Positions 43,462 through 51,034 of a stretch of 64,000 nt of DNA are shown in pieces. The stretch comes from Oceanospirillum sp048265165. GTDB lineage: Bacteria > Pseudomonadota > Gammaproteobacteria > Pseudomonadales > Halomonadaceae. The position numbers and the translations under genes are program-made. Below the pieces are notes generated by a model. That model did not search any database and was not told where the DNA came from. It saw only the letters and a list, made by a program, of their open reading frames with translations. The stretch spans positions 181,671-245,670 of the forward strand of contig NZ_JBLXCD010000005.1 in NCBI RefSeq assembly GCF_048265165.1. Reading direction: 5' to 3'. Positions within the stretch are counted from its first letter, which is position 1, and every line of letters begins with the position of its first letter.

Positions 43462-45981
43462 ATGATTTATCCGGCCCGCATCAAACAACGAGCAGACCGT
43501 CTGAGAAACCGCCTTGTAAGGATTCTGATGGTGCTGGCCGAACGCCTGATGCTGCTGTTCGTTCGTATTAGCTTCCACCGTAATTTACCCCAGCCAGACA
43601 ATAATAACGATTCTTATTTCTATGCATTGGGAAATAAGAGTCTCTCCGATCGCCTGCTACTGAGCCACATAACCCGCCACTACAAGCTACCCTGGTCAGA
43701 GCAGGCCAGCGAACAGCCGGAAGAACCGGTCTCCTATATTGCGTTGCATAACCACTACTACGGTCTGAAAGGGGTTGCAGAGCATACTGTTTCGCCACGA
43801 CTAGTTCGTATCATGGCTTATTTACTGGAAAATCCTGATCATGATATTCGACTGATACCTGTCACTATTTTCTGGGGGCGAGCTCCGGGACAGGAAACAC
43901 ATTGGCTCAACCGTTTCTCTGATCAAAGGGGATCTGTGCGGCAAAGTCTGCAACGCCTGGCTGCAATTCTGTTTCATGGTCGCCATACACTGGTGCATTT
44001 TGCTGAGCCGGTATCTCTCAGGGAATTAATCGCCACCAGCCCTCAGTCCACTCTCATCAATCAGCATGTGCGTAAAACAGCCCGTTTGCTGCGCGTACAT
44101 TTTCGCCAAACCCGAATCAGCGTCACCGGGCCTGAACTTCCGGAACGGAAACAACTGATCAGGCAGTTGATACGCAGCCCAAGGATACAGGCTGCAATTC
44201 ATGAGGCAACGCAGCCCGGAGAGCATCAGATCAGCAGCCAGAAGGCTCGCGATAAAGCAGAGAAGTATGCTGATGAAATTGTAGCTAATGTCTCTTACAG
44301 CACACAAAAAATGTTTGATGTGCTGCTCAGCTGGCTCTGGAACCGTCTGTATGATGGTGTGCAGATTCACAATATTGAGCAGGTACAGGAAACCGCAAAG
44401 CACAGTACGGTGGTTTACGTCCCCTGCCACCGTAGTCACATGGATTACCTGTTGCTTTCTTATGCGCTGTACAACCATGGTCTGACGCCCCCCCATGTCG
44501 CTGCCGGTATTAACCTGAATCTGCCGATTGTAGGCTCTCTTCTGCGCCGCGGTGGTGCTTTCTTTATCCGCCGTAGCTTTCGCGACAACCCTCTCTACGC
44601 CGCCGTATTCTCTGAATACCTTTTCCTCTTGCTAAACAAAGGATATTCCACAGAATACTTTGTGGAGGGTGGCCGAAGCCGCACCGGCAGAACACTGCAG
44701 CCCAAGCCAGGTATGCTATCGATGACAGTACAGGGTTACCTGCGCAATCCCCATCGGCAGATCCGGCTGATTCCGGTCTACATTGGCTATGAAAAAGTAG
44801 TTGAAGGGCGAACCTACCTGGGTGAGCTGCGCGGTAAAGCCAAAAAAGGTGAATCGATTCTGGGACTTCTGAAAGCAGCCAAAACACTAAAAGAGCACTT
44901 CGGTAAAGTCAGCCTTGCTTTTGGTGACCCTATTGATCTTAAAAAGACCCTCGATCAGGTTGTTCCCTGTTGGCATGAGAACTATGAGACCAATGATAAA
45001 CCTCAATGGCTCCCTACTGCCGTGCGAGCACTGTCCCATGAGGTCGCTACCGGCATCAACAATACAGCAACATTGAATGGTGCAAACCTGTGTGCCTTGG
45101 GGTTATTGACGGCCCCAAGCTTTACACTCGAATACAGTAACCTAAGCCACTTTATTCACTTCAGCCAGAAGTTGCATAATCAGCTAAGGCACAAAGGCGA
45201 TGCACCTGTAAATCATCAAACCAGCGAACACCTGATTGCAGAGGCTGAGAAGCTGGAGCTTATCACCCGGTTACCACACACCTATGGCGACCTGCTACAG
45301 CTTAATGAGCAACAGGCACTATTGATGACCTGGTATCGCAATAACATATTACACCTGTTTGCCCTCCCCTCCCTGGTGGCTTTCTGTTTTAACCAACAAA
45401 GCCAGTACACTCGTAATCAACTCCATGAATTACTCGGCACTCTCTACCCTTTCATTCATCAGGAACTGTATCTTCCCTGGCAGGGTGATGATCTTCACCA
45501 CCAAATTGATGCCGTTATTCATTTTTTTATTGAGCAGGAACTGCTGATTGACGACGGTAAATATCTGGTACGGGTCAGTCCATATCAGGAACAAGGCACC
45601 CTGCTAACACTTATGGCACGTCCTATTCAGCCCAGCCTTGAACGGGGTTATCTTATGGTTGCGCTGCTATTGCACTTTGGCAGCGGCAGCTTCACTACAG
45701 AAGCACTGACAACGGAATGCCAGGTACTGGCGCAACGCCTTTCCATTCTGCACGGCCTGAATGCACCGGAATACTTCCACAAGCCCCTGTTCCGTCAGCT
45801 GGCAGAATTACTGCTTTCACTAGGCTACCTACAAATCGATGAAGAAGGCCATCTGACGTTCGATAGCAGTCTGGAATGGTTCTCAGTACAGTACCGCTCC
45901 CTATTTGATCCCGCTTTAAGGCATAGTATTCGCTTGCTAACCCATCAGCCAAAACATGCCATAAAAAAACAGGATGACTAA
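43462..45981 (+). CDS. plsB: Glycerol-3-phosphate 1-O-acyltransferase
   Basis: PlsB acylates glycerol-3-phosphate at the sn-1 position, the first step of phospholipid synthesis, at the inner membrane. 839 residues from the ATG at 43462 (AGGA 11 nt upstream; the in-frame ATG at 43453 is too close to it). The catalytic HX4D motif is VPCHRSHMDYLL near residue 325, GAFFIRRSF is block II, and FVEGGRSRTGR is block III, binding glycerol-3-phosphate. Length and order match PlsB. Confidence 0.96.
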   Translation: MIYPARIKQRADRLRNRLVRILMVLAERLMLLFVRISFHRNLPQPDNNNDSYFYALGNKSLSDRLLLSHITRHYKLPWSEQASEQPEEPVSYIALHNHYYGLKGVAEHTVSPRLVRIMAYLLENPDHDIRLIPVTIFWGRAPGQETHWLNRFSDQRGSVRQSLQRLAAILFHGRHTLVHFAEPVSLRELIATSPQSTLINQHVRKTARLLRVHFRQTRISVTGPELPERKQLIRQLIRSPRIQAAIHEATQPGEHQISSQKARDKAEKYADEIVANVSYSTQKMFDVLLSWLWNRLYDGVQIHNIEQVQETAKHSTVVYVPCHRSHMDYLLLSYALYNHGLTPPHVAAGINLNLPIVGSLLRRGGAFFIRRSFRDNPLYAAVFSEYLFLLLNKGYSTEYFVEGGRSRTGRTLQPKPGMLSMTVQGYLRNPHRQIRLIPVYIGYEKVVEGRTYLGELRGKAKKGESILGLLKAAKTLKEHFGKVSLAFGDPIDLKKTLDQVVPCWHENYETNDKPQWLPTAVRALSHEVATGINNTATLNGANLCALGLLTAPSFTLEYSNLSHFIHFSQKLHNQLRHKGDAPVNHQTSEHLIAEAEKLELITRLPHTYGDLLQLNEQQALLMTWYRNNILHLFALPSLVAFCFNQQSQYTRNQLHELLGTLYPFIHQELYLPWQGDDLHHQIDAVIHFFIEQELLIDDGKYLVRVSPYQEQGTLLTLMARPIQPSLERGYLMVALLLHFGSGSFTTEALTTECQVLAQRLSILHGLNAPEYFHKPLFRQLAELLLSLGYLQIDEEGHLTFDSSLEWFSVQYRSLFDPALRHSIRLLTHQPKHAIKKQDD

Positions 45982-46167
45982 ATCGTCTAAAACCATCCAC
46001 GATTATTTTAAAACGAATATCCATCCGCTTACCCGGAGAAACATTAAGCTGACACAGCATGGCTTTCTTTAACAAAAGGCTGTGTTAGCATCCTCCGACG
46101 TTATTGTATTTACGCTACCCGCTCAGGCTTAAACTCATACTCAGAGTTCGCCAATCAGGAGTAATAA

Positions 46168-46611
46168 ATGAGTAATGCACAGGAAAAGATGATGAATCAA
46201 AACAAAGACTGGTTTTTGGAAAACCTGGTCAATACCGTAAACAGCAGCGATATTGAGATCGGTATTACCCTACAAATGGATGGCTTTCTTGTATCCGGTC
46301 ATATCGTAAACGGCCGTAAGTACTTTGATGGTTTCTCCGGTGAATTTATCTCAGAAACATCGGTTGCCTTTGGTAATAGAGAAGCGTTGGAAAATATTCG
46401 TCAGGCATTTGATAAGTACGCCAGCCTTTACGATGGCGAGGAATCTGCAGGCGACAACGGCGCCAGCTTTATCCATTTACAGGATGCACGCTTTTTTAAC
46501 ACTAATGGCGCGCCTATCCCAAATAACCGGGGCATGTGGTGGCGAGGTCGTATATCCGAAGTAAGTGGCTTTATTCTGGGCACGCTGAACGCTGAACAGG
46601 CTGAGGACTAG
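46168..46611 (+). CDS. Conserved hypothetical protein, possibly GvpU-like
   Basis: 147 residues, soluble, no signal peptide, acidic. The core is SDIEIGITLQMDGFLVSGHIVNGRKYFDGF. The pattern of a short beta-rich domain with LVSG...G.KYF resembles proteins annotated as gas vesicle accessory GvpU, but no gas vesicle genes lie nearby, so the name is only a suggestion. It has a strong ribosome site (AGGAG before the ATG) and is followed by a terminator, so it is a monocistronic gene. Confidence 0.7.
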   Translation: MSNAQEKMMNQNKDWFLENLVNTVNSSDIEIGITLQMDGFLVSGHIVNGRKYFDGFSGEFISETSVAFGNREALENIRQAFDKYASLYDGEESAGDNGASFIHLQDARFFNTNGAPIPNNRGMWWRGRISEVSGFILGTLNAEQAED

Positions 46612-46643
46612 TCTCCGGACCGCAAGAACTGTATCTGGAGAAT

Positions 46644-46695
46644 AAAAGCAGAGCATTTCAGTAATACAGCCCACATGGGCTAACTCTGCTTTTTG
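46644..46695 (+). terminator. Terminator after the hypothetical gene
   Basis: An outer stem AAAGCAGAG/CTCTGCTTT encloses an inner AGCCCA/TGGGCT hairpin and is followed by TTTTT. Confidence 0.75.
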
Positions 46696-46767
46696 ATTCC
46701 AGATATTTCTATTATCCCGCATACTTAAGCTATATTGCTAAAAGGACGTTTTGGAATAATAGAACAT

Positions 46768-47721
46768 ATGCAACAACTGCCTATTTATCATCCTATCCAC
46801 TCTAAGCCGCACTTGGAATTTCGCCAGAGTTTTTTCCAGATCACATTTCAGGCGATGGCCAGCGACTGTGAGCTCCTGATAGACCTTCCAGAGGAAAGAG
46901 TCGGTTTTGCCAAGCATCTGGCGGATATTGCGGTTCGCGAAGTCTGGCGTATTGAGCAAAAATACAACCGTTACCTGGATAACAACGCCTTTACTCGCAT
47001 CCATCAGCACACGGGGCACTGGCAGAAAGTTGACGAAGAAACTTACCGCCTGCTGGAGTTTGCCGATCAGGGCTGGCAGATATCCGATGGCTTATTTGAT
47101 CTGACATCAGGCGTGTTACGAAAAGCCTGGTCCTTCAATGGAAGTAATCAGCTGCCGGAAACTCTGGCAGTGCAAGATCTGCTCCCTCATATCGGATGGT
47201 CAAAGCTGGATTATCGTAAAACCGGTGACAACGCTGAACTGCTTTTACCGGAAGGTATGGAATTAGATTTTGGCGGCATCGGTAAAGAGTATGCCGTCGA
47301 TCGCGCCCTAGGGTTAATACTTGCCGAAGCGCAGGCTGATAAAACCCCGGTTTCCGCTCTGATCAACCTAGGAGGGGATATGGCTTGTAGTGGCCTGCGC
47401 TTAAATGACGAGCCCTGGAAAGTCGCAATTGAGCGCCCGGACACTGAAAAGAACTCACTCGCTTTGCTCAGTCTCTCCGGTGGAGGGCTTGCAACGTCCG
47501 GAGACAGTCGACGTTTTTTACTGAAAGACGGTGTGCGTTACAGTCACGTACTGAACCCTAAAACCGGCTGGCCAATTGATAATGCCCCTCGCTCAGTAAC
47601 GGTTGCAGCTCCAAGTTGTGCGCAGAGCGGCCTAATTGCTACTTTGGCCCTGTTACAAGGGCCTCATGCAGAAGATTTCCTCAAATCAACCGGCTTACGT
47701 TACTGGTTGATACCCAATTAA
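46768..47721 (+). CDS. apbE: FAD:protein FMN transferase (ApbE family)
   Basis: ApbE moves FMN from FAD onto Thr/Ser of target proteins such as the Na+-NQR and Rnf subunits, in the periplasm. 317 residues from the ATG at 46768; a TTG at 46735 is less likely. MASDCELLIDLPEE, LDFGGIGKEYAVDRAL, LINLGGDMACSG and ATSGDSRRF with HVLNPKTGWP are the family motifs. No lipobox or signal peptide is visible, unlike most ApbE, so a cytoplasmic or short-variant role is possible. Its stop overlaps that of rlmA by 4 nt, tail to tail. Confidence 0.9.
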   Translation: MQQLPIYHPIHSKPHLEFRQSFFQITFQAMASDCELLIDLPEERVGFAKHLADIAVREVWRIEQKYNRYLDNNAFTRIHQHTGHWQKVDEETYRLLEFADQGWQISDGLFDLTSGVLRKAWSFNGSNQLPETLAVQDLLPHIGWSKLDYRKTGDNAELLLPEGMELDFGGIGKEYAVDRALGLILAEAQADKTPVSALINLGGDMACSGLRLNDEPWKVAIERPDTEKNSLALLSLSGGGLATSGDSRRFLLKDGVRYSHVLNPKTGWPIDNAPRSVTVAAPSCAQSGLIATLALLQGPHAEDFLKSTGLRYWLIPN

Positions 47722-48614
47722 ACGTTATCCGGCTGAGGGTTAAACTCCAGTACCCGAAAGACAACCTGAGCCGTCAGGTCGAGCTTTTCCAGCTGCTGAG
47801 CGCTTTGTTTACCTTCATAGCTGGCTCGATACAGATGAGGGGTCATCACCAGCAGATCCTGAACCTGTTCTTTATTAAGAGTGGCGGGCCGGAATTCAAG
47901 CTGTTGCTGATCGATCAGTTTAAAGCCCTCTTCGGCTATACCTTTAAGTTCAGGTATATTCTTCCGGTGAACTTCTTTATAGATGATCTCACGCAACTCA
48001 ACCAGATGATCAACACCGGATTCAGCCAAAATTACCTTACCGCCGGGTTTCAGAACCCTAGCAAACCACTCCGGTTGCCAAAAGCCGAACATGCAGATGA
48101 TCAAATCCACCGAACCGGGCTCAACAGGTAACTGGGCATTGGTGCCTACAATCCAAGTGATCGGAAGCTGATATTTGGTTGCCGCCTGAACACCCCATTT
48201 AGAGATATCCACACCAAGTAGCTCAACCTTTTTTTGATCAACCTGCGTTTTTTCAATCAACTTGTTTTCTGTTGCCAAACGGCTCAGGTAGTAGCCTTCA
48301 CCACAACCGGCATCCAGAATAGTTACAGATTTATTACCCGAAGCATCCAGCTGCTGGCTAACCAGTTGATTCAGCTGATCGGAGATAGGCTGATAAAGCC
48401 CAGCCTGTAAAAAACGCTGGCGGGCCTGAATCATCTCTTTGCTGTCACCGGGATCTTTTGATTTCTTTTTCTGTACCGGTAGCAGGTTAACGTACCCTTG
48501 TTTAGCGATATCAAAACTGTGCCCACCAAGGCATTTTAGGCTTCCTCCGTCCAGGGCCAGGGGTTGTTGATCCAGTGGACAGATAAGATGCGCTGCAGGT
48601 GTAAATTTCGCCAT
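47718..48614 (-). CDS. rlmA: 23S rRNA (guanine-N1)-methyltransferase RlmA
   Basis: RlmA methylates G745 of 23S rRNA (E. coli numbering). 298 residues. The SAM site is TILDAGCGEGYYL, and the family signature FDIAKQGYVNLLP is followed by KDPGDSKEMIQAR. The N-terminal zinc site is normally CxxC...CxxxH; here it reads CPLD...KCLGGH, so the second Cys (residue 15) is Asp. The rest is intact. Whether zinc still binds is unknown. Confidence 0.92.
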   Translation of the reverse strand: MAKFTPAAHLICPLDQQPLALDGGSLKCLGGHSFDIAKQGYVNLLPVQKKKSKDPGDSKEMIQARQRFLQAGLYQPISDQLNQLVSQQLDASGNKSVTILDAGCGEGYYLSRLATENKLIEKTQVDQKKVELLGVDISKWGVQAATKYQLPITWIVGTNAQLPVEPGSVDLIICMFGFWQPEWFARVLKPGGKVILAESGVDHLVELREIIYKEVHRKNIPELKGIAEEGFKLIDQQQLEFRPATLNKEQVQDLLVMTPHLYRASYEGKQSAQQLEKLDLTAQVVFRVLEFNPQPDNV

Positions 48615-48813
48615 GATAGATACGTATGCCAGAAAGTAGAGAAGTTAAATTATAAGCTTAACAGGGTCAAAGCGCGCCATATTCCAATTTAGGACGATGG
48701 AGGTCAAGTCGATAGCAGTGAAATTCCGGTTTTTACTAAAATTGACCTATCTTGGATAGCAATTCCTGTTGGCCATGCTAACCTGACAGTCCTGAAAGCG
48801 GAGGTTCTGAACT

Positions 48814-48867
48814 ATGCCGCTAATGCCTTTAGCGCGGGAACAGTTCCTGACAAGGTCTGTGCTTTAA
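48814..48867 (+). CDS. Possible 17-residue leader peptide before the DUF2750 gene
   Basis: ATG-initiated frame of 17 codons (starts MPLMPLAREQ) with a good GGAGG site 9 nt upstream. It ends 25 nt before the DUF2750 start. No homology evidence; it could be chance. Confidence 0.25.
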   Translation: MPLMPLAREQFLTRSVL

Positions 48868-48892
48868 CCTGATTTGATTTGGTGACCCTATT

Positions 48893-49258
48893 ATGACACG
48901 CCTGACAGATAATATTGATGACAACTACTCGCTCTTTATTGAAGAAATTCGTTTCAATGGGGAGCTATGGGGTATTGAATCGGAGGATGGCTGGGTCGTG
49001 GTGGACTCTCAGGAGTTTGAAGACACCGATGTCATCCCGTTCTGGTCTGAAAAAGAAGATGCTGAAGCACACTGTGTTGAAGAGTGGGCAGATTACCAAA
49101 TCAGTAAAGTAGAGATCGAGAGCTTTGTACAGGAGTGGTTACCGGAACTGGACAGCGATGGTGTTCTGGTAGGGGCCAATTGGAATACTGAGCTTGACGG
49201 TCTAGAGGTTGAGCCTTTGCAGTTGGCCGAAGCATTGGCAGGGGTTGATGCTGACTGA
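48893..49258 (+). CDS. DUF2750 family protein
   Basis: 121 residues, strongly acidic, soluble. The core ELWGIESEDGWVVVDSQEFEDTDVIPFWSEKEDAEAHCVEEWADYQISKVEIESFV matches DUF2750, which often appears as a small stand-alone gene of unknown function. Monocistronic; GGTGA lies before the ATG. Confidence 0.88.
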   Translation: MTRLTDNIDDNYSLFIEEIRFNGELWGIESEDGWVVVDSQEFEDTDVIPFWSEKEDAEAHCVEEWADYQISKVEIESFVQEWLPELDSDGVLVGANWNTELDGLEVEPLQLAEALAGVDAD

Positions 49259-49358
49259 TAATCCTGTTCGCTGATTATTGCAATCATCTCAGGCCGAAGT
49301 GACAACATACAAAAGTAACCGAAAGCTAGCCTGAGAAAGCTCTGGGATTGAATTGATC

Positions 49359-50390
49359 TCAGAGCACATTCAACCCGCTAAACTTCAGGCATAGCTGGCT
49401 CAGCAGAGGCCAGCTTTTACCTTTCTCAATACCTTTAATTCTGCGGTCTGTCTGCTCAGCCATCAAAATCAACTGGTGTAACTGTTTACGGCTGTGGGTT
49501 TTCAGAGCTTTCTGATAAATAGGTTTACGTTTATCCCAGATTCTCAGATCACGGCAGATGCGATCAAAAGACTGGCCCTGGTCAACCCTGTGTTTCAGAT
49601 TGACCAGCTGACGCAGCTCCCGGGTAATTCCCCAGAGAATAATAGGAGGTTCCAGACCCTCCCCTTGCAGTCCTACTAGAATCTTGCTGGTGCGCACAGG
49701 GTCTGCATTTAATAATGCATCTGTCAGATTAAAAACATCGTAACGAGAGCTATCATGTACGGCGGCCAGGATTGCTTCATCATCCAGCTGGCCCTGATCA
49801 GGGTAAGCTAGGCGAAGCTTTTGAATCTCCTGATCACAAGCCATTAGGTTACCTTCAACCCTCTGTGCTAAAAGTGCAACAGCTTCCGGAGTAGGATGAA
49901 ATCCGGCAGCCCTCAGGCGATGCGTGATCCAGCCCGGCAGGCGTTGCTGATCCAGAGGCCACACAGGCACAAAAATACCGACAGCATCGAGAGCCTTAAA
50001 CCATTTACTATTAGTGGATGAGCCTTCCAACTTACCGGAGATAATCATCAGTGTATTATCACTTTCTCCCCGATTATCCGAAATCTCCTGAGCGTAGGCC
50101 TGTAACGCCTGACTGCCTTCCTGACCCGGTTTTCCGCTGGGAATGTGAAGTTCAATCAGCTTATGGCTGGAGAAAAGGCTCATACTGGCGCTGGATTCCA
50201 GCAGAGTGCTCCAACTGAAACTATTATCCACATGGTGAACCTCCCGCTCTTCAGCTCCCGCCTGACGGGCAGCAGTGCGAACAGCGTCCGATGCCTCCCG
50301 CATCTGCAGAGGTTCATCACCGGATATCAGATAGATCGGCTGAAGGCCCTTTTCTAACTGTTCGCCAAGCTTATCCGCAAAAACTTTCAT
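49359..50390 (-). CDS. holA: DNA polymerase III delta subunit (HolA)
   Basis: The clamp-loader delta subunit, which opens the beta clamp. 343 residues, the usual length. The N-terminal AAA-like core has PIYLISGDEPLQMREASDAVR, and the C-terminal collar has PPIILWGITRELRQLVNLK. It overlaps lptE by 4 nt (ATGA), the conserved lptE-holA order also seen in E. coli. Confidence 0.95.
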   Translation of the reverse strand: MKVFADKLGEQLEKGLQPIYLISGDEPLQMREASDAVRTAARQAGAEEREVHHVDNSFSWSTLLESSASMSLFSSHKLIELHIPSGKPGQEGSQALQAYAQEISDNRGESDNTLMIISGKLEGSSTNSKWFKALDAVGIFVPVWPLDQQRLPGWITHRLRAAGFHPTPEAVALLAQRVEGNLMACDQEIQKLRLAYPDQGQLDDEAILAAVHDSSRYDVFNLTDALLNADPVRTSKILVGLQGEGLEPPIILWGITRELRQLVNLKHRVDQGQSFDRICRDLRIWDKRKPIYQKALKTHSRKQLHQLILMAEQTDRRIKGIEKGKSWPLLSQLCLKFSGLNVL

Positions 50391-50929
50391 GGCTGTTGGC
50401 TGTCGCCAGTAACGTGCTGATCTGTAGGCAGGTCAGTATGGCTTAACTGGCGAGCGACACGCTGGGCAAGATAACGTTCCATTTCAAAACGCAGTGAGGC
50501 CAGATCACTGGCTTCACTGTAAAGACTATCATTGCTGGTGTAACTACGACTGGTTTTTAATGTGCGCTGAGAAGTAACCGGCTTGCCCTCTGCATTCAGT
50601 AGCTGAAAGCCCACTTCAGCATAGAGGTCATAACTATTTGCATCAGTGTTAAAGGTTATCTGCCGTCTCTGATGGCGAACCTCACTGAGCCAAAGCTGCC
50701 AGCGGGCTCCCTCTTTATCTTCCAGTAAAGTTACATCACCCTGGGCCAGCTGGGTAGCCAGAGTATTATAGAAAACAGAAGATTGTTCAGAGAGATACAG
50801 CGGAGAAAGCGCCACTGGAAAACCAGCTGTCTCACGCAGCTGAAAGCCGCAACCGCTGATCAGTATTGCCAGTATTGCTACGCCTAACCACCTAAAATTA
50901 GACAAAGGTTTTGTCTTTGGCAACGTCAT
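50387..50929 (-). CDS. lptE: LPS-assembly lipoprotein LptE
   Basis: LptE plugs the LptD barrel that puts lipopolysaccharide into the outer membrane. 180 residues from the ATG at 50929 (GGA 6 nt upstream; the ATG two codons earlier is within it). The lipobox is LISGC, followed by GFQLRETAGFP, the usual LptE start. It is coupled to holA. A terminator separates it from leuS, so it probably has its own promoter in that gap. Confidence 0.92.
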   Translation of the reverse strand: MTLPKTKPLSNFRWLGVAILAILISGCGFQLRETAGFPVALSPLYLSEQSSVFYNTLATQLAQGDVTLLEDKEGARWQLWLSEVRHQRRQITFNTDANSYDLYAEVGFQLLNAEGKPVTSQRTLKTSRSYTSNDSLYSEASDLASLRFEMERYLAQRVARQLSHTDLPTDQHVTGDSQQP

Positions 50930-50977
50930 CTGCATTCCGTCTGATTGGTAGAGTTAAATAAAAAAACAATATTTGAA

Positions 50978-51010
50978 AAAAACAGGCACGGGCTAAGCCG
51001 TGCCTGTTTT
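50978..51010 (-). terminator. Terminator between leuS and lptE
   Basis: A 13-bp perfect stem (50979-50991 with 50998-51010) and a 6-nt loop, with a U-run on the minus strand. It ends the leuS transcript before lptE. Confidence 0.9.
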
Positions 51011-51034
51011 AGCGTAGTGAACCCTGATATCAGA

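Noticed and set aside
45974..46071. 32-codon frame overlapping the plsB stop
   Set aside because: Ribosome site is too close to the start and there is no sign of conservation.
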